In this document: in pieces, positions 1 to 10,946 of the stretch
How the letters are laid out: every line of letters begins with the position of its first letter
Numbering within the stretch: the first letter of the stretch is position 1
DNA from: Herminiimonas sp.
Lineage (GTDB): Bacteria; Pseudomonadota; Gammaproteobacteria; Burkholderiales; Burkholderiaceae_D
DNA: 61,412 nucleotides
NCBI GenBank assembly: GCA_014377845.1
Contig: JACMOV010000177.1
Span: forward strand, 1 to 61,412
Direction: 5' to 3'
Notes under the pieces: generated by a model
What the model was told of the DNA's origin: nothing
The model's database searches: none
What the model saw: only the letters and a program-made list of their open reading frames with translations
Translations under genes and position numbers: made by a program

Positions 1-1979
1 CTGCCATTGACGACCAGACCATCGATCAGGGCGCGGTCGCCGACCTTCCAGAGGCCGCCGCCAAGCAGAAGTGCGCCGCCGGAGAAGACCACATCGTTGA
101 ACTTGTCCATGTAGTACTTGTTGTCGAGCAGCGTATGCACTGCATGGAATTTCGCGAAGAACCAGGCCGGCACCCGCGGATTGACCATGTAGCAGTACCA
201 GGCGCTGACCACGCCTGCAAGCGCGAGCCCGAACGGCAGCGAGGTGAAAGCATGCAGGCCCATTTCGGCCGCGCCATGGAATTCATGCGCCAGCTCTTCC
301 ATTGCGTGGTGGGATTCGCCGACGGTGATGACACCCTTGAAGAAGTCGCCGAAGAGCATCGTCTTGATCGTCAGATAACCGATCAGCACCGACGGGATCG
401 CCAGCAGCACCAGCGGCAGGGTCACGACCCACGGCGTCTCGTGCGGCTTCTGGCCAAGAGCGAGGCCGTGATGGTCATCATGGCCTTGATCGTCGTGCAC
501 ACCGTGGTCGTCGGCATCGCCGTCTTCCGACATCGAATGCGCTTCATCATGATCGCTGTGCGAGGCATGTGCGTCGTGCTGTGATGAATGCGGTTTGCCA
601 AAACGCTCCTCGCCATGGAACACCAGGAAGTACATCCGGAACGAATAGAAGGCGGTCACAAAAACGCCGGCCAGTACCGCGAACTGCGCGAAACCCGCGC
701 CGGCGAGATGGGATGCGCCGACCGCCTCGATGATGCTGTCCTTGGAATAGAAGCCGGAGAAGAATGGCGTACCGATCAGCGCCAGCGAACCGAGCAGCGA
801 GGTGATCCACGTGATCGGCATGTACTTGCGCAGGCCGCCCATGTTGCGGATGTCCTGGTCATGATGCATGCCGATGATGACCGAACCGGCGCCGAGGAAC
901 AGCAACGCCTTGAAGAACGCATGCGTCATCAGGTGGAACACCGCGACCGAGTAGGCGGAGGCGCCGAGCGCGACCGTCATGTAGCCAAGCTGCGACAGCG
1001 TCGAGTACGCGACCACGCGCTTGATGTCGTTCTGGATCACGCCCAGGAATCCCATGAACAACGCGGTGATCGAACCGATCACCAGGATGAACGACAAGGC
1101 CGTGTCCGACAGCTCGAACAACGGCGACATGCGGGTAACCATGAAGATACCGGCCGTCACCATGGTCGCGGCGTGAATCAGCGCGGAAATGGGGGTTGGG
1201 CCTTCCATCGAATCAGGCAGCCAGACATGCAGCGGGAATTGCGCAGACTTACCCATGGCGCCGATGAACAGGCAGATGCAGGCGACGGTGAGCAGCATCC
1301 AGTTTGTGCCAGGCAACATCACGCCGACCAACGCATCCTTCTTCGCGAAGACTTCCGCATAGTTCATCGAACCTGCGTAGGCCATGAGCAGGCCGATGCC
1401 GAGGATGAAGCCGAAGTCACCGACGCGGTTGACCAGGAACGCCTTCATGTTGGCGAAGATCGCTGTCGGCTTGGTGTACCAGAATCCGATGAGCAGGTAC
1501 GACACCAGGCCGACCGCTTCCCAGCCGAAGAACAGTTGCAGGAAGTTGTTGCTCATGACAAGCATCAGCATCGAGAACGTGAACAGCGAAATGTAGGAGA
1601 AGAAGCGGTTGTAGCCCGGGTCCTCTTCCATGTAGCCAATGGTGTAGATGTGGACCATCAGTGACACGAAGGTGACGACGCACATCATCATCGCGGTCAG
1701 GCTGTCGATCAGGAAGCCGACTTCCAGCTTCATCCCGGCCACCGTCATCCATGTGTACAGCGTACCGTTGTAGGTGGCGCCATCGAGCACCGCCATCAGG
1801 GTCGACAGCGAGATCAGGAGCGCAATCAGCACGCCCAGAATCGTGACCGTGTGCGATACCTTGCGGCCGACCAGGTTGCCGAAGAATTTCGTACCGAGCA
1901 AACCGGCGATCGCCGAACCGGCAAGCGGTGCGAGCGGTACGGCCAGTAGCAAGCTAGGGTTGAGTTGCCCCGTCATCAT
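1..1979 (-). CDS. nuoL: NADH-quinone oxidoreductase subunit L (partial, C-terminus off the left edge)
   Basis: Largest antiporter-like membrane subunit of complex I, part of the distal proton-pumping arm. Reading the complement from an ATG-ATG at 1979 gives about 659 residues with no stop before the window edge. Since NuoL is usually 650-690 residues, only a short C-terminal piece should be missing. The proton-translocating core is recognisable, with the typical stretches FFGWEAVGLVSYLLIGFW and KSAQFPLHVWLPDSMEGPTP. Residues about 464-505 form a His/Asp-rich loop (11 His in 42 residues) between membrane helices. It follows nuoK by 55 bases on the same strand and is the last nuo gene seen. The ATG pair has an AAGG Shine-Dalgarno nearby. 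Identity is secure. Confidence 0.95.
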   Translation of the reverse strand, partial: MMTGQLNPSLLLAVPLAPLAGSAIAGLLGTKFFGNLVGRKVSHTVTILGVLIALLISLSTLMAVLDGATYNGTLYTWMTVAGMKLEVGFLIDSLTAMMMCVVTFVSLMVHIYTIGYMEEDPGYNRFFSYISLFTFSMLMLVMSNNFLQLFFGWEAVGLVSYLLIGFWYTKPTAIFANMKAFLVNRVGDFGFILGIGLLMAYAGSMNYAEVFAKKDALVGVMLPGTNWMLLTVACICLFIGAMGKSAQFPLHVWLPDSMEGPTPISALIHAATMVTAGIFMVTRMSPLFELSDTALSFILVIGSITALFMGFLGVIQNDIKRVVAYSTLSQLGYMTVALGASAYSVAVFHLMTHAFFKALLFLGAGSVIIGMHHDQDIRNMGGLRKYMPITWITSLLGSLALIGTPFFSGFYSKDSIIEAVGASHLAGAGFAQFAVLAGVFVTAFYSFRMYFLVFHGEERFGKPHSSQHDAHASHSDHDEAHSMSEDGDADDHGVHDDQGHDDHHGLALGQKPHETPWVVTLPLVLLAIPSVLIGYLTIKTMLFGDFFKGVITVGESHHAMEELAHEFHGAAEMGLHAFTSLPFGLALAGVVSAWYCYMVNPRVPAWFFAKFHAVHTLLDNKYYMDKFNDVVFSGGALLLGGGLWKVGDRALIDGLVVNG

Positions 1980-2034
1980 GAAGCCTTGTCTTTATTTTTT
2001 GAAGAAACCAGAATCTGCTGCCGAACGTCCACGA

Positions 2035-2343
2035 TCAGCCCTTCAGGCTGTCGAGATCCTCGACATTGATCGTATCCAGATTGCGGAACAGCACCACCAG
2101 GATTGCCAGGCCGATCGCCGATTCAGCGGCCGCCACCGTGAGGATGAAGAACACGAAAATCTGACCGGCGGCGTCGCCGAGGTAATACGAAAATGCGATG
2201 AAGTTCATGTTCACCGCCAGCAGCATCAGCTCGATTGCCATCAGCAGGACGATGATGTTCTTCCGGTTCAGGAAAATGCCGACGATCGAGATCGCAAACA
2301 GGATTGCGCCGAGTACCAGGTAATGTGCGAGTGTCAGGGTCAC
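2035..2343 (-). CDS. nuoK: NADH-quinone oxidoreductase subunit K
   Basis: Small membrane subunit of complex I (102 residues, the usual length) with three hydrophobic segments. It contributes a proton half-channel next to NuoJ and NuoA. The helix with the conserved glutamate is visible ([13 protein letters not shown], about residues 32-44), as is the second glutamate region ([17 protein letters not shown]). The start is GTG at 2343, supported by an AAGG about 8 bases upstream. It lies 21 bases after nuoJ and before nuoL in the standard nuo order. Confidence 0.96.
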   Translation of the reverse strand: MTLTLAHYLVLGAILFAISIVGIFLNRKNIIVLLMAIELMLLAVNMNFIAFSYYLGDAAGQIFVFFILTVAAAESAIGLAILVVLFRNLDTINVEDLDSLKG

Positions 2344-2364
2344 GTCGAGCCTTTCTTGTTCTTG

Positions 2365-3051
2365 TTATTTCGAGGCCGGCGCAGGACCGGCGGCCTGCAC
2401 TGCGGCGGTCGCAGCCGACACGCCTGCCGGATCGGCCACGACGACCGCTGGCGCGTCATGCCGCTCGCTCGGCGCCATGTGCACGATGCGGACGCGGTCG
2501 CTGGCCTTGACCTTGACCGCCGCTGATGGCGAGAAGTACTTGCTGTCCTTGCGCTTGCGCATGGTCAATGCAACAGCGGCAACGATTGCGACCAGCAGGA
2601 TCGCCGCTGCAATTTCAAAGGCATAGACGTATTGCGTATAGATAAGCTTGCCAAGTTCCTTCGTGTTGCCAAGGTTCGCAGACACCGCCGGTACCAATGC
2701 ATCGAGCTTGAAGCCGCTCAGCAGCACCGCCGACATTTCAAGTACGATGAGTACGCCGATCACCGCCGCAAACGGGAGGTAAGCCCAAAAGCCCTCCCGC
2801 ATCTTGTCGATATTAATGTCGAGCATCATCACCACGAACAGGAACAGCACCATCACCGCGCCGACATAGACCAGCACCAGCACGATTGCCAGGAACTCCG
2901 CTTTCAACAGCATCCAGATGCCGGCAGCCGAAAAGAACGACAGCACCAGGAACAGCGCCGCGTGGACCGGGTTGCGATCGGTGATGACACGGGTCGCGGC
3001 GATGACCAGGATCAGCGAGAACGCGTAGAACAGTACAGTTTTAAATTCCAT
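2365..3051 (-). CDS. nuoJ: NADH-quinone oxidoreductase subunit J
   Basis: Membrane subunit of complex I, 228 residues, with five predicted transmembrane segments in the first ~165 residues (MEFKTVLFYAFSLILVIAA onward). The family core is clear, including AEFLAIVLVLVYVGAVMVLFLFVVMML, the helix involved in conformational coupling. The C-terminal ~60 residues form an Ala/Val-rich hydrophilic tail ending in AAGPAPASK, a lineage-specific extension compared with the ~185-residue E. coli protein. It lies between nuoI and nuoK on the same strand. Confidence 0.95.
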   Translation of the reverse strand: MEFKTVLFYAFSLILVIAATRVITDRNPVHAALFLVLSFFSAAGIWMLLKAEFLAIVLVLVYVGAVMVLFLFVVMMLDINIDKMREGFWAYLPFAAVIGVLIVLEMSAVLLSGFKLDALVPAVSANLGNTKELGKLIYTQYVYAFEIAAAILLVAIVAAVALTMRKRKDSKYFSPSAAVKVKASDRVRIVHMAPSERHDAPAVVVADPAGVSAATAAVQAAGPAPASK

Positions 3052-3156
3052 GACGGACCAGTAAGGAAAGCGTGGCGTTCGGCGCAGGCAGAGCAGTCAG
3101 CGCACGCCAGGTAAGCACAGGCAGGATTTGCAGCATCGTCATCGAGGGCGTCTTCA

Positions 3157-3648
3157 TCAGCGGTACGGCGCATCGGCCGCACGGGCAGCGGCGATTTCAG
3201 GTTCGTAGCGGTCGCCGACGGCGAGCAGCATTTCTTTCGTGAAGTAAAGATCCCCGCGTTTTTCGCCGTGGTATTCCAGCACATGGGTTTCGACGATCGA
3301 ATCGACCGGGCAAGATTCCTCGCAGAAGCCGCAGAAGATGCACTTCGTCAGGTCGATGTCATAGCGCGTGGTGCGGCGGCTGCCATCGTCGCGCTGCTCG
3401 GACTCGATCGTGATCGCCATTGCCGGGCATACTGCTTCGCACAGCTTGCAGGCGATGCAGCGCTCTTCGCCGTTCGGATACCGGCGCAGCGCGTGCAGGC
3501 CACGGAACCGTGGCGACTGCGGTGTTTTTTCTTCCGGAAACTGCACCGTAATCTTGCGGGCGAACATGTAGCGGCCGGTCAGCGCCAGCCCCTTGAACAG
3601 TTCCCGCAGCATCAGGCTGCCAAAAAAATCCTTGATTGCTTCCATCAT
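3157..3648 (-). CDS. nuoI: NADH-quinone oxidoreductase subunit I (2x[4Fe-4S] ferredoxin)
   Basis: Peripheral-arm subunit of complex I carrying clusters N6a and N6b, which pass electrons towards NuoB. Two ferredoxin motifs are visible: [12 protein letters not shown] near residue 60 and [12 protein letters not shown] near residue 103. Both have the C-x2-C-x2-C-x3-C-P pattern. Length (163 residues) is normal. The start offers ATG-ATG (3648 or 3645) with a GGGG stretch just upstream. About 105 bases separate its stop from nuoJ, with no gene seen in that gap. Confidence 0.96.
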   Translation of the reverse strand: MMEAIKDFFGSLMLRELFKGLALTGRYMFARKITVQFPEEKTPQSPRFRGLHALRRYPNGEERCIACKLCEAVCPAMAITIESEQRDDGSRRTTRYDIDLTKCIFCGFCEESCPVDSIVETHVLEYHGEKRGDLYFTKEMLLAVGDRYEPEIAAARAADAPYR

Positions 3649-3694
3649 CGAACCCCGATTGTTTGACTGCGTACTGCGCGCCGCATTGGCCGCA

Positions 3695-4783
3695 TTACTT
3701 CCAGATATTCCATGAAGTCTGCATCCAGGCCGCGACGATGACCAGATACGCCAGCGTCAGGGGAATGAATACCTTCCAGCCCAGGCGCATGATCTGGTCG
3801 TAGCGATAGCGCGGGAACGATGCGCGCACCCAGATGAAGATCGATACTACGAGAAAGGTCTTGATACCGAGCCAGATCCAGCCGGGAATGTACGACAGCA
3901 AGCCGATCACCGGGATCTGTTCGCCGATCGGCGAATTCCAGCCGCCCAGGAACATCAACGACGCCAGCGCCGAAATCAGGATCATGTTCGCGTATTCGGC
4001 CAGGAAAAACATCGCGAACGACATGCCCGAATACTCGACCATGTGACCGGCGACGATTTCCGACTCGCCCTCGACCACGTCGAACGGATGACGGTTGGTT
4101 TCGGCGATGCCAGAGATGACGTAGACGAAAAACATCGGCAGCAGCGGCAGCCAGTTCCACGACAGAAAATTCAATCCCATGTTGGCGAACGTGCCGCGGG
4201 TCTGGCTCATCACGATGTCGGTGAAGTTCAGGCTGCCCGATACCATCAGCACGATGACCAGCACGAAGCCCATCGAGATCTCGTACGACACCATCTGCGC
4301 AGAGGCGCGCATCGCACCCAGGAATGCGTACTTGGAGTTCGATGCCCACCCCGCGATGATCACGCCGTAGACTTCCAGCGACATGATCGCCATGGCAAAC
4401 AACAGACCGGCGTTGATGTTGGCAAGCGCGGTTTCCGGTCCGAACGGCACCACGACCCAGGCCGCCAGGGCCGGCATGATGGTCATGATCGGCGCGATCA
4501 CGAACAGGGCCTTGTTGGCCTTGGCCGGGATGATGATTTCCTTGAGCAGGAGTTTCAGCGCATCGGCGATCGGTTGCAGCAATCCGGCAGGGCCGACCCG
4601 GTTCGGGCCGATCCGCACATGCATCCAGCCGATCATCTTGCGTTCCCACAGCGTCAGATAGGCGACGCAGCCCATGATCGGCAGCACCAGGCAAATGATC
4701 TTGGCCAGGTTCCAGACCAGGGGCCAGAAATAGCCGAAGATGCCAAGTCCGGTGGTCTGGATCGATGTCAGCAAGCCGCCCAT
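3695..4783 (-). CDS. nuoH: NADH-quinone oxidoreductase subunit H
   Basis: Membrane subunit of complex I at the junction with the peripheral arm; it helps form the quinone chamber. The protein has 362 residues and about eight or nine hydrophobic segments. Family landmarks are visible, such as the quinone-loop region [27 protein letters not shown] written here only in part ([13 protein letters not shown], residues about 54-66) and the acidic loop [19 protein letters not shown]. The ATG shares one base with the nuoG stop (TGATG), so translation is probably coupled. Identity is secure. Confidence 0.96.
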   Translation of the reverse strand: MGGLLTSIQTTGLGIFGYFWPLVWNLAKIICLVLPIMGCVAYLTLWERKMIGWMHVRIGPNRVGPAGLLQPIADALKLLLKEIIIPAKANKALFVIAPIMTIMPALAAWVVVPFGPETALANINAGLLFAMAIMSLEVYGVIIAGWASNSKYAFLGAMRASAQMVSYEISMGFVLVIVLMVSGSLNFTDIVMSQTRGTFANMGLNFLSWNWLPLLPMFFVYVISGIAETNRHPFDVVEGESEIVAGHMVEYSGMSFAMFFLAEYANMILISALASLMFLGGWNSPIGEQIPVIGLLSYIPGWIWLGIKTFLVVSIFIWVRASFPRYRYDQIMRLGWKVFIPLTLAYLVIVAAWMQTSWNIWK

Positions 4784-7128
4784 CAGATATTCTCCACGCG
4801 AATCGGGCCGAACATCGGTCCGAGTGCGGCCGTGCTGGCATGCGCTGCAGCGATACGCACGACATTGTTCGGCAACGCTGCGTCGACCACGGCGTCGACG
4901 ACGATGCTTCCGGCGCCCTGGGACAGCTTCAGCTTGCCGCCATTCTGCAGGCGCAACTGCTGCCCCAGCACGCTGGAGACGTGCGCTTTCGGTGCCCGTG
5001 CGTCGTTTGTTTCCTGCAAGGCAGGTGCGCGCCGTACGATCGCGTCGCTAAAATAGATCGGCACATCGGCGATCCGCTCCAACACCATGTCGGCAGTCGA
5101 TGCTGCACGGGCGGCAACTGCCACCGGCGTGCGGCCGCTCAGGTTGTTCAGACGCGGGGTGAGATCGATGGCCGCATCCTTGGCGCCAAGAACTTCCGCA
5201 CGCACGGCTTCCGAGGTCTCGTACTCGAATCCGCTAATCTCCAGCAGATTACCCAGTACGCGAAGCACCTTCCAGCCTGGACGCGCTTCGCCCAGCGGCT
5301 TGACAGTGCCATTGAAACTTTGTGCGCGACCCTCGCAATTGACAAACGTGCCGCCGGTCTCGGTAAACGGTGCGATCGGGAGCATCACGTCGGCGTACGC
5401 GGCGCCGTGCTGGAATGGCGACATCACCACGACCATGTCGGCCTGCGCCATCGCAGCGCATGCCAATGCCGGGTCGGCGCAATCGAGTTCCGGTTCCGCA
5501 TTGAGAAGGATGTAGGCTTTCTTCGGCTGCGACAGGAACTGCTGCGCATTGCCGCCATTGGCAGGCAACGCATTGGCGAGATAGCCGCCAACGGTATTGC
5601 CGGACTCGGTCAGGTAGCCGAACTTCGCACCGGTATTCGTCGCGATCCATTCTGCCGCCGCGTGCAATTGGGCTGCCTGCGGATGCTGCGCCGCAGCGTT
5701 CCCGAGCAGAACCGCCTTCGGCTCGCCGGACAACAGGCTGGCGGCTGTCTGTTTGGCTTCGGGCGACGCGGCAATGCCCTCGAATCCTGCAGGCAGGCCA
5801 AGCGATTTCGCTTCGGCGACGGCAACGATCACCTCGCCGAGTGCTGCCAGCCATTCGGACGGAGCACGGATGATCTTGTTTGCGACCGGCATCAGCAGGT
5901 CGTCATCCGTGGCGCTGAGCAGGCTGACGCTGCCGCCGCGCTTGACGGTCTGGCGCAGGCGTGCCGCCAGCAGCGGATGGTCCTTGCGCAGAAACGAGCC
6001 GATCACGAAAGCGCGTTGCAGCGCGCCGAACTCGGTGATCGACATGCCAAGCCAAGGAACGACCTTGCCGCCTAACGAGAAGTCGGATTGACGCAGGCGG
6101 AAGTCGACATTGTCAGAGCCGAGGCCGCGCACCATTTTTTGCAGCAGCGACAGTTCTTCCAGTGTCGAGGTTGGCGCCGCAAGAGCCGCAATCGCATCCG
6201 CGCCATGTTCGTGCTTGATGTTCCGCAGGCCGTGGGCGACATACTCGAGCGCGGTTTGCCAGTCGGTCTGCTGCCAGCGACCATCCTGCTTGATCATCGG
6301 GCTGGTCAGGCGCTCGTCGCTGTTGACACCTTCGTAGGAAAAACGGTCACGGTCGGAGATCCAGCATTCATTGATGCCGTCGTTTTCAAGCGGCAGCACG
6401 CGCATGACCTTGGCGCCCTTGACCTGCACCAGCAGGTTCGATCCCATGCCGTCGTGCGGACTGACCGACTTGCGGCGGGACAGCTCCCAGGTCCGTGCGC
6501 TGTAGCGGAACGGCTTCGAGGTGAGCGCGCCGACCGGGCACAGGTCGATCATGTTGCCCGACAACTCGGAGTCCACCGTCTTGCCGACAAACGAGGTGAT
6601 CTCGGCGTGTTCGCCGCGACCCAGCATGCCGAACTCCATGACGCCGGCAATTTCCTGGCCGAAGCGCACGCAGCGGGTGCAATGGATGCAGCGGCTCATT
6701 TCCTTCATGGAGATCAGCGGGCCGGCATCCTTCGGCACGACCACGCGCTTTTCCTCCGCATAACGGGACGAGGACTTTCCATAGCCGACGGCCAGATCCT
6801 GCAACTGGCATTCGCCGCCCTGGTCGCAGATCGGGCAATCCAGCGGATGGTTGATCAGCAGGAATTCCATCACGCCTTTTTGCGCCTGCACTGCCTTGGC
6901 GCTGTTTGAGCGCACGATCATGCCAGCGGAAACCGGCGTGGCGCAGGCCGGCAGCGGCTTCGGCGCTTTCTCGACTTCGACCAGGCACATGCGACAGTTC
7001 GCGGCGATCGACAATTTCTTGTGATAGCAAAAATGCGGGATGTACGTGCCAAGCTTGTTGGCCGCGTCCATGACCATGCTGCCTTCCTGGACTTCGACTT
7101 TGACGCCGTCTATTTCGATTTCAACCAT
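4783..7128 (-). CDS. nuoG: NADH-quinone oxidoreductase subunit G
   Basis: Large iron-sulfur subunit of the complex I peripheral arm (781 residues). The N-terminal [2Fe-2S] ferredoxin domain has Cys residues in [15 protein letters not shown] and ACATPV. It is followed by the His-Cys motif ([18 protein letters not shown]) and a [4Fe-4S] motif ([16 protein letters not shown]). The remainder is the molybdopterin-oxidoreductase-like fold, which carries no molybdenum cofactor in complex I. It sits 39 bases after nuoF and overlaps the nuoH start by one base. Confidence 0.96.
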   Translation of the reverse strand: MVEIEIDGVKVEVQEGSMVMDAANKLGTYIPHFCYHKKLSIAANCRMCLVEVEKAPKPLPACATPVSAGMIVRSNSAKAVQAQKGVMEFLLINHPLDCPICDQGGECQLQDLAVGYGKSSSRYAEEKRVVVPKDAGPLISMKEMSRCIHCTRCVRFGQEIAGVMEFGMLGRGEHAEITSFVGKTVDSELSGNMIDLCPVGALTSKPFRYSARTWELSRRKSVSPHDGMGSNLLVQVKGAKVMRVLPLENDGINECWISDRDRFSYEGVNSDERLTSPMIKQDGRWQQTDWQTALEYVAHGLRNIKHEHGADAIAALAAPTSTLEELSLLQKMVRGLGSDNVDFRLRQSDFSLGGKVVPWLGMSITEFGALQRAFVIGSFLRKDHPLLAARLRQTVKRGGSVSLLSATDDDLLMPVANKIIRAPSEWLAALGEVIVAVAEAKSLGLPAGFEGIAASPEAKQTAASLLSGEPKAVLLGNAAAQHPQAAQLHAAAEWIATNTGAKFGYLTESGNTVGGYLANALPANGGNAQQFLSQPKKAYILLNAEPELDCADPALACAAMAQADMVVVMSPFQHGAAYADVMLPIAPFTETGGTFVNCEGRAQSFNGTVKPLGEARPGWKVLRVLGNLLEISGFEYETSEAVRAEVLGAKDAAIDLTPRLNNLSGRTPVAVAARAASTADMVLERIADVPIYFSDAIVRRAPALQETNDARAPKAHVSSVLGQQLRLQNGGKLKLSQGAGSIVVDAVVDAALPNNVVRIAAAHASTAALGPMFGPIRVENI

Positions 7129-7167
7129 GGCTATGCTTGTTGCCTCAGTATGCGTAATTCTTGGAGA

Positions 7168-8463
7168 TCAGATGTATGCCGGAACCAGGCACCGCTTGTG
7201 CTCGATGTGGTATTCGAATTCTTCCCGGTAGTTCTTGATGAAGGCCCGCACCGGCATCGCCGCGGCATCGCCGAGCGCGCAGATGGTACGGCCCTGGATG
7301 TTGTCGGCAATCGAGTTCAACATGTCGAGATCGTCCACCCTGCCCTGGCCGTGCTCGATCCGGTGCACCATGCGATACAGCCAGCCAGTACCTTCGCGGC
7401 ACGGCGTGCATTGACCGCAGGATTCTTCGTAATAGAAATACGACAAGCGCAACAGCGATTTGACCATGCAGCGGGTCTCGTCCATCACGATGACGGCGCC
7501 TGAGCCGAGCATCGAACCGGCCTTGGCGATGGAGTCGTAATCCATGTCGGTCGCCATCATCACGTCGCCGGTCAGTACCGGCATCGATGAACCACCCGGG
7601 ATCACGGCCTTGATCTTCTTACCGTCGCGCATGCCGCCGGCGAGTTCCAGCAGTGTCGCGAACGGCGTGCCGAGCGGGACTTCGTAGTTGCCCGGCTTGG
7701 CGACGTCACCCGACATCGAGAAAATCTTGGTGCCGCCGTTGTTCGGCTTGCCCAGTCCGGCATACGCCGCACCGCCGAGCGCGAAGACGAACGGCACTGC
7801 CGCGAATGTTTCAGTGTTGTTGATGGTGGTCGGCTTGCCGTACAGGCCGAAGCTGGCCGGGAATGGCGGCTTGAAGCGCGGCTGTCCCTTCTTGCCTTCG
7901 ATCGACTCCAGCAACGCGGTCTCTTCGCCGCAGATATAGGCGCCGTAGCCGTGGAACGCATGCAACTGGAAATTGAAATTGCTGCCCGCGATGTTGTCGC
8001 CGAGGAAACCGGCGGCGCGTGCTTCTTCCAGCGCCTCCTCGAAACGATCGTAGTCGGCGAAAATCTCGCCGTGGATGTAGTTGTAACCCACCGAAATACC
8101 CATCGCATAGGCGGCGATGGCCATGCCTTCGATCAGGGCGTGCGGGTTGTAGCGAATGATGTCGCGGTCCTTGAAGGTACCCGGCTCGCCCTCGTCGGAA
8201 TTACAGACGAGGTATTTTTGACCGGGATACTGGCGCGGCATGAAACTCCACTTCAGGCCGGTCGGGAATCCCGCGCCGCCGCGGCCGCGCAGGGCCGAGG
8301 TCTTCATTTCGGCGATGACCTGCTCGGGCGTGATGCCTTCGTTCAGGATGCGCTTCAATTGCTCGTAGCCGCCGCGCTCGACATAGTCCGCGACATGCCA
8401 GTTCTTGCCGTCGAGACCGGCAAGGATCAGCGGCTTGATGTGACGATCATGGAGACTGGTCAT
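7168..8463 (-). CDS. nuoF: NADH-quinone oxidoreductase subunit F (NADH/FMN-binding)
   Basis: Catalytic NADH-dehydrogenase subunit of complex I, binding FMN, NADH and the N3 cluster. The glycine-rich NADH site [15 protein letters not shown] and the [4Fe-4S] motif [12 protein letters not shown] are present. The frame stays open 25 codons upstream. The start was placed at MTSLHDRH (ATG at 8463) because this ATG overlaps the nuoE stop as ATGA and gives the normal family length (431 residues). Confidence 0.96.
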   Translation of the reverse strand: MTSLHDRHIKPLILAGLDGKNWHVADYVERGGYEQLKRILNEGITPEQVIAEMKTSALRGRGGAGFPTGLKWSFMPRQYPGQKYLVCNSDEGEPGTFKDRDIIRYNPHALIEGMAIAAYAMGISVGYNYIHGEIFADYDRFEEALEEARAAGFLGDNIAGSNFNFQLHAFHGYGAYICGEETALLESIEGKKGQPRFKPPFPASFGLYGKPTTINNTETFAAVPFVFALGGAAYAGLGKPNNGGTKIFSMSGDVAKPGNYEVPLGTPFATLLELAGGMRDGKKIKAVIPGGSSMPVLTGDVMMATDMDYDSIAKAGSMLGSGAVIVMDETRCMVKSLLRLSYFYYEESCGQCTPCREGTGWLYRMVHRIEHGQGRVDDLDMLNSIADNIQGRTICALGDAAAMPVRAFIKNYREEFEYHIEHKRCLVPAYI

Positions 8464-8960
8464 TTCGTGCCTTCCGTTGCAGGCGCGCGCAACTCGCCAA
8501 GCAGCGCGTCGATCTTGTCGTTGCTCATCCAGCTGCACATGCGTTTGTTATTGACCAGCATCACCGGCGCGTCGCCACAGGCACCCATGCATTCGCCTTC
8601 CTGCAGGGTGAACTGTCCATCTTCCGTGATTTCACGATAGTCGATGCCGAGCTTTTGCTTCAGGTACTGCGCCGCCTTTTCCCCGCCCGACAGGGCGCAT
8701 GGCAGGTTGGTGCACACCGTAATCTTGAACTTGCCGACCGGGTTGACGCAATACATCGTGTAGAAAGTCGCGACCTCCTGCACCGCGATCGCCGCCATGC
8801 CGAGATAGTCGGCGATGTCCTGCATCAACTCCGGCGACAGCCAGCCTTTTTCATCCTGCGCGATCGCCAGCGCGGCCATCACCGCCGACTGCTTCTGCTC
8901 GGACGGGAACTTCGCGACTTCGCGATCGATCTTCTTGTACGCCTGCTCTGATAACAGCAT
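8460..8960 (-). CDS. nuoE: NADH-quinone oxidoreductase subunit E ([2Fe-2S])
   Basis: Thioredoxin-fold [2Fe-2S] subunit of complex I that partners NuoF. The four ligands lie in CTNLPC and GECMGAC, giving the C-x4-C ... C-x3-C pattern. Three in-frame ATGs are possible (8987-8993, 8966, 8960). The last ([10 protein letters not shown]) was chosen because a GAGG lies 8 bases before it. This gives 166 residues, close to the family norm. An unusual 118-base gap with a 13-bp tandem repeat separates it from the upstream nuoD. Its stop overlaps the nuoF start (ATGA). Confidence 0.95.
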   Translation of the reverse strand: MLLSEQAYKKIDREVAKFPSEQKQSAVMAALAIAQDEKGWLSPELMQDIADYLGMAAIAVQEVATFYTMYCVNPVGKFKITVCTNLPCALSGGEKAAQYLKQKLGIDYREITEDGQFTLQEGECMGACGDAPVMLVNNKRMCSWMSNDKIDALLGELRAPATEGTK

Positions 8961-9001
8961 GTTCATTGCCTCAATGTTGATGCGGTAGTGCACTGCGACC
9001 T

Positions 9002-9066
9002 CAGTGACGTGATTCAGTGACGTGATTCAGTGACGTGATTCAGTGACGTGATTCTGCGACGAGATT
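9002..9066. repeat. 13-bp tandem repeat in the nuoD-nuoE spacer
   Basis: Four perfect copies of CAGTGACGTGATT lie head to tail (9002-9014, 9015-9027, 9028-9040, 9041-9053). A fifth copy at 9054-9066 matches at 10 of 13 positions, followed by a further CAGTG. The block lies between the nuoD stop (9079) and the nuoE start (8960), inside the transcribed spacer of the nuo operon. It is outside any credible reading frame. The other nuo gene junctions here range from overlaps to about 105 bases, so a repeat-filled 118-base spacer stands out. Confidence 0.95.
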
Positions 9067-9078
9067 CAGTGCGCCGTT

Positions 9079-10332
9079 TCAGCGATCGATTTCGCCGAAC
9101 ACGATGTCCTGCGTGCCGATGATGGTCACGGCATCGGCGATCATGTGACCTTTTGCCATTTCATCGAGCGCCTGCAGGTGCGGAAAGCCCGGTGCGCGGA
9201 TTTTCATGCGGTACGGCTTGTTCGCGCCATCCGAAATCAGGTACACGCCGAACTCGCCCTTCGGATGCTCGACCGCGGCATAAGCTTCACCCGGCGGCAC
9301 GTGGAAGCCTTCGGTAAACAGCTTGAAGTGATGAATCAGTTCTTCCATGTTCGACTTCATGTCGACCCGCGATGGCGGCGCCACCTTGTGGTTGTCGATC
9401 ATGACCGGCCCCGGATTGTTGCGCAGCCATTCGACGCATTGGCGAATGATCTTGTTCGATTGCCGCATCTCTTCGATGCGCACCAGGTACCGGTCGTAGC
9501 AGTCGCCGTTGACGCCGACCGCGATGTCGAAATCGAGCAGATCGTAGACTTCGTAAGGCTGCTTCTTGCGCAGATCCCACTCGATGCCGGAACCGCGCAG
9601 CATCGGGCCGGTGAAGCCCATCGCCTTGGCGCGCTCCGGCGAGACAACGCCGATTCCAACGAGACGCTGTTTCCAGATGCGGTTGTCGGTCAGCAGGGTT
9701 TCATACTCGTCGACGTAATGCGGAAAACGGTTCGTGAAATCCTCGATGAAGTCGAGCAGCGAACCCTGCCGGTTTTCGTTCAGTTGGCGGATCGCCTTGG
9801 CATTGCGCAGGATCGATGCCTTGTGTTGCGGCATGGCGTCCGGCAGATCACGATACACGCCGCCCGGGCGATAGTAGGCCGCATGCAGGCGCGCGCCGGA
9901 GACCGCTTCGTAGCAGTCCATCAGGTCTTCGCGCTCGCGGAACGCGTACAGGAACACGCCCATCGCGCCGACGTCAAGCGCGTGCGCACCCAGCCACAGC
10001 AGGTGATTCAGGAGGCGCGTGATTTCATCGAACATGACGCGGATGTACTGGGCGCGCAGGGGCACTTCGAGCCCCAGCAGCCGCTCGATGGCCATCACGT
10101 AGCCGTGCTCGTTGCACATCATCGACACGTAGTCGAGACGGTCCATGTACGGCACGGATTGCAGGTAGGTCTTTTGCTCCGCCAGTTTTTCGGTCGCGCG
10201 ATGCAGCAGGCCGATGTGCGGATCGGCGCGCTGGATGACTTCCCCGTCGAGTTCCAGCACCAGACGCAACACGCCATGGGCAGCCGGATGCTGCGGACCG
10301 AAGTTGAGGGTGTAGTTCTTAATCTCAGCCAT
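9079..10332 (-). CDS. nuoD: NADH-quinone oxidoreductase subunit D
   Basis: 49-kDa-type subunit of complex I, related to [NiFe] hydrogenase large subunits; with NuoB it forms the quinone-binding site. It has 417 residues, the normal length. The N-terminus [21 protein letters not shown] and the quinone-site region [12 protein letters not shown] are diagnostic. The C-terminus ends in the conserved [14 protein letters not shown]. The ATG shares a base with the nuoC stop (TAATG). Confidence 0.97.
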   Translation of the reverse strand: MAEIKNYTLNFGPQHPAAHGVLRLVLELDGEVIQRADPHIGLLHRATEKLAEQKTYLQSVPYMDRLDYVSMMCNEHGYVMAIERLLGLEVPLRAQYIRVMFDEITRLLNHLLWLGAHALDVGAMGVFLYAFREREDLMDCYEAVSGARLHAAYYRPGGVYRDLPDAMPQHKASILRNAKAIRQLNENRQGSLLDFIEDFTNRFPHYVDEYETLLTDNRIWKQRLVGIGVVSPERAKAMGFTGPMLRGSGIEWDLRKKQPYEVYDLLDFDIAVGVNGDCYDRYLVRIEEMRQSNKIIRQCVEWLRNNPGPVMIDNHKVAPPSRVDMKSNMEELIHHFKLFTEGFHVPPGEAYAAVEHPKGEFGVYLISDGANKPYRMKIRAPGFPHLQALDEMAKGHMIADAVTIIGTQDIVFGEIDR

Positions 10333-10928
10333 TATTTCATCCCGTAGTGTTCTTCACGGATCACGCGCGGCACGTTTTCACGCGGCTCGATGGTCACGGG
10401 CTGGTAGATCACGCGCTTCTGCTCGGGGTCGTAGCGCATCTCGACATAACCGGAGACCGGGAAGTCCTTGCGGAACGGATGGCCGATGAAGCCGTAGTCC
10501 GTCAGGATGCGGCGCAGATCGTTGTGGCCTTCGAAAATAATCCCGAAGAAATCGAATGCCTCGCGCTCGTACCAGTTGGCGGACGCCCAGATGTCCGTCA
10601 TCGACGCCACCATCGGCAGTTCATCGTCCGGTGCGAACACCCGTACCCGCAGGCGCCAGTTGTGCGTGATCGACAGCAGATGCGACACCACGGCAAAGCG
10701 CTGGCCCTCCCATGCGCCATCGCCATAGGTCGAGTAATCGACGCCGCACAGGTCGATCAGTTCTTCGAATTTGAGGTCGGCATGGTCGCGCAGCACACGC
10801 ATTGCGGACAGGTAATCCGCAGCCTTGACGATCAGCGTTACTTCGGAGAGTGCGGTGTCGAGGCTATGCACATGGGCGCCGAGCGCGTTGCGCAGCGCGG
10901 CGTCGAGTCGTTCGAGTTTGGTGGTCAT
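10332..10928 (-). CDS. nuoC: NADH-quinone oxidoreductase subunit C
   Basis: 30-kDa-type peripheral-arm subunit of complex I, 198 residues. The signature region [45 protein letters not shown], quoted here in pieces ([21 protein letters not shown]), identifies the family. It is a separate gene, not the NuoCD fusion found in enterobacteria. It overlaps nuoD by one base and follows nuoB by 18 bases. Confidence 0.96.
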   Translation of the reverse strand: MTTKLERLDAALRNALGAHVHSLDTALSEVTLIVKAADYLSAMRVLRDHADLKFEELIDLCGVDYSTYGDGAWEGQRFAVVSHLLSITHNWRLRVRVFAPDDELPMVASMTDIWASANWYEREAFDFFGIIFEGHNDLRRILTDYGFIGHPFRKDFPVSGYVEMRYDPEQKRVIYQPVTIEPRENVPRVIREEHYGMK

Positions 10929-10946
10929 GTCTGTGCAGGCGTCCGG

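Noticed and set aside
588-1664. A 358-codon plus-strand frame over nuoL
   Set aside because: It is rich in His, Arg, Asp and Glu in the way antisense frames are, and it lies fully inside nuoL.
9002-9071. A CRISPR array in the nuoD-nuoE spacer
   Set aside because: The repeats are 13 bp and directly adjacent with no spacers, and there are no cas genes.
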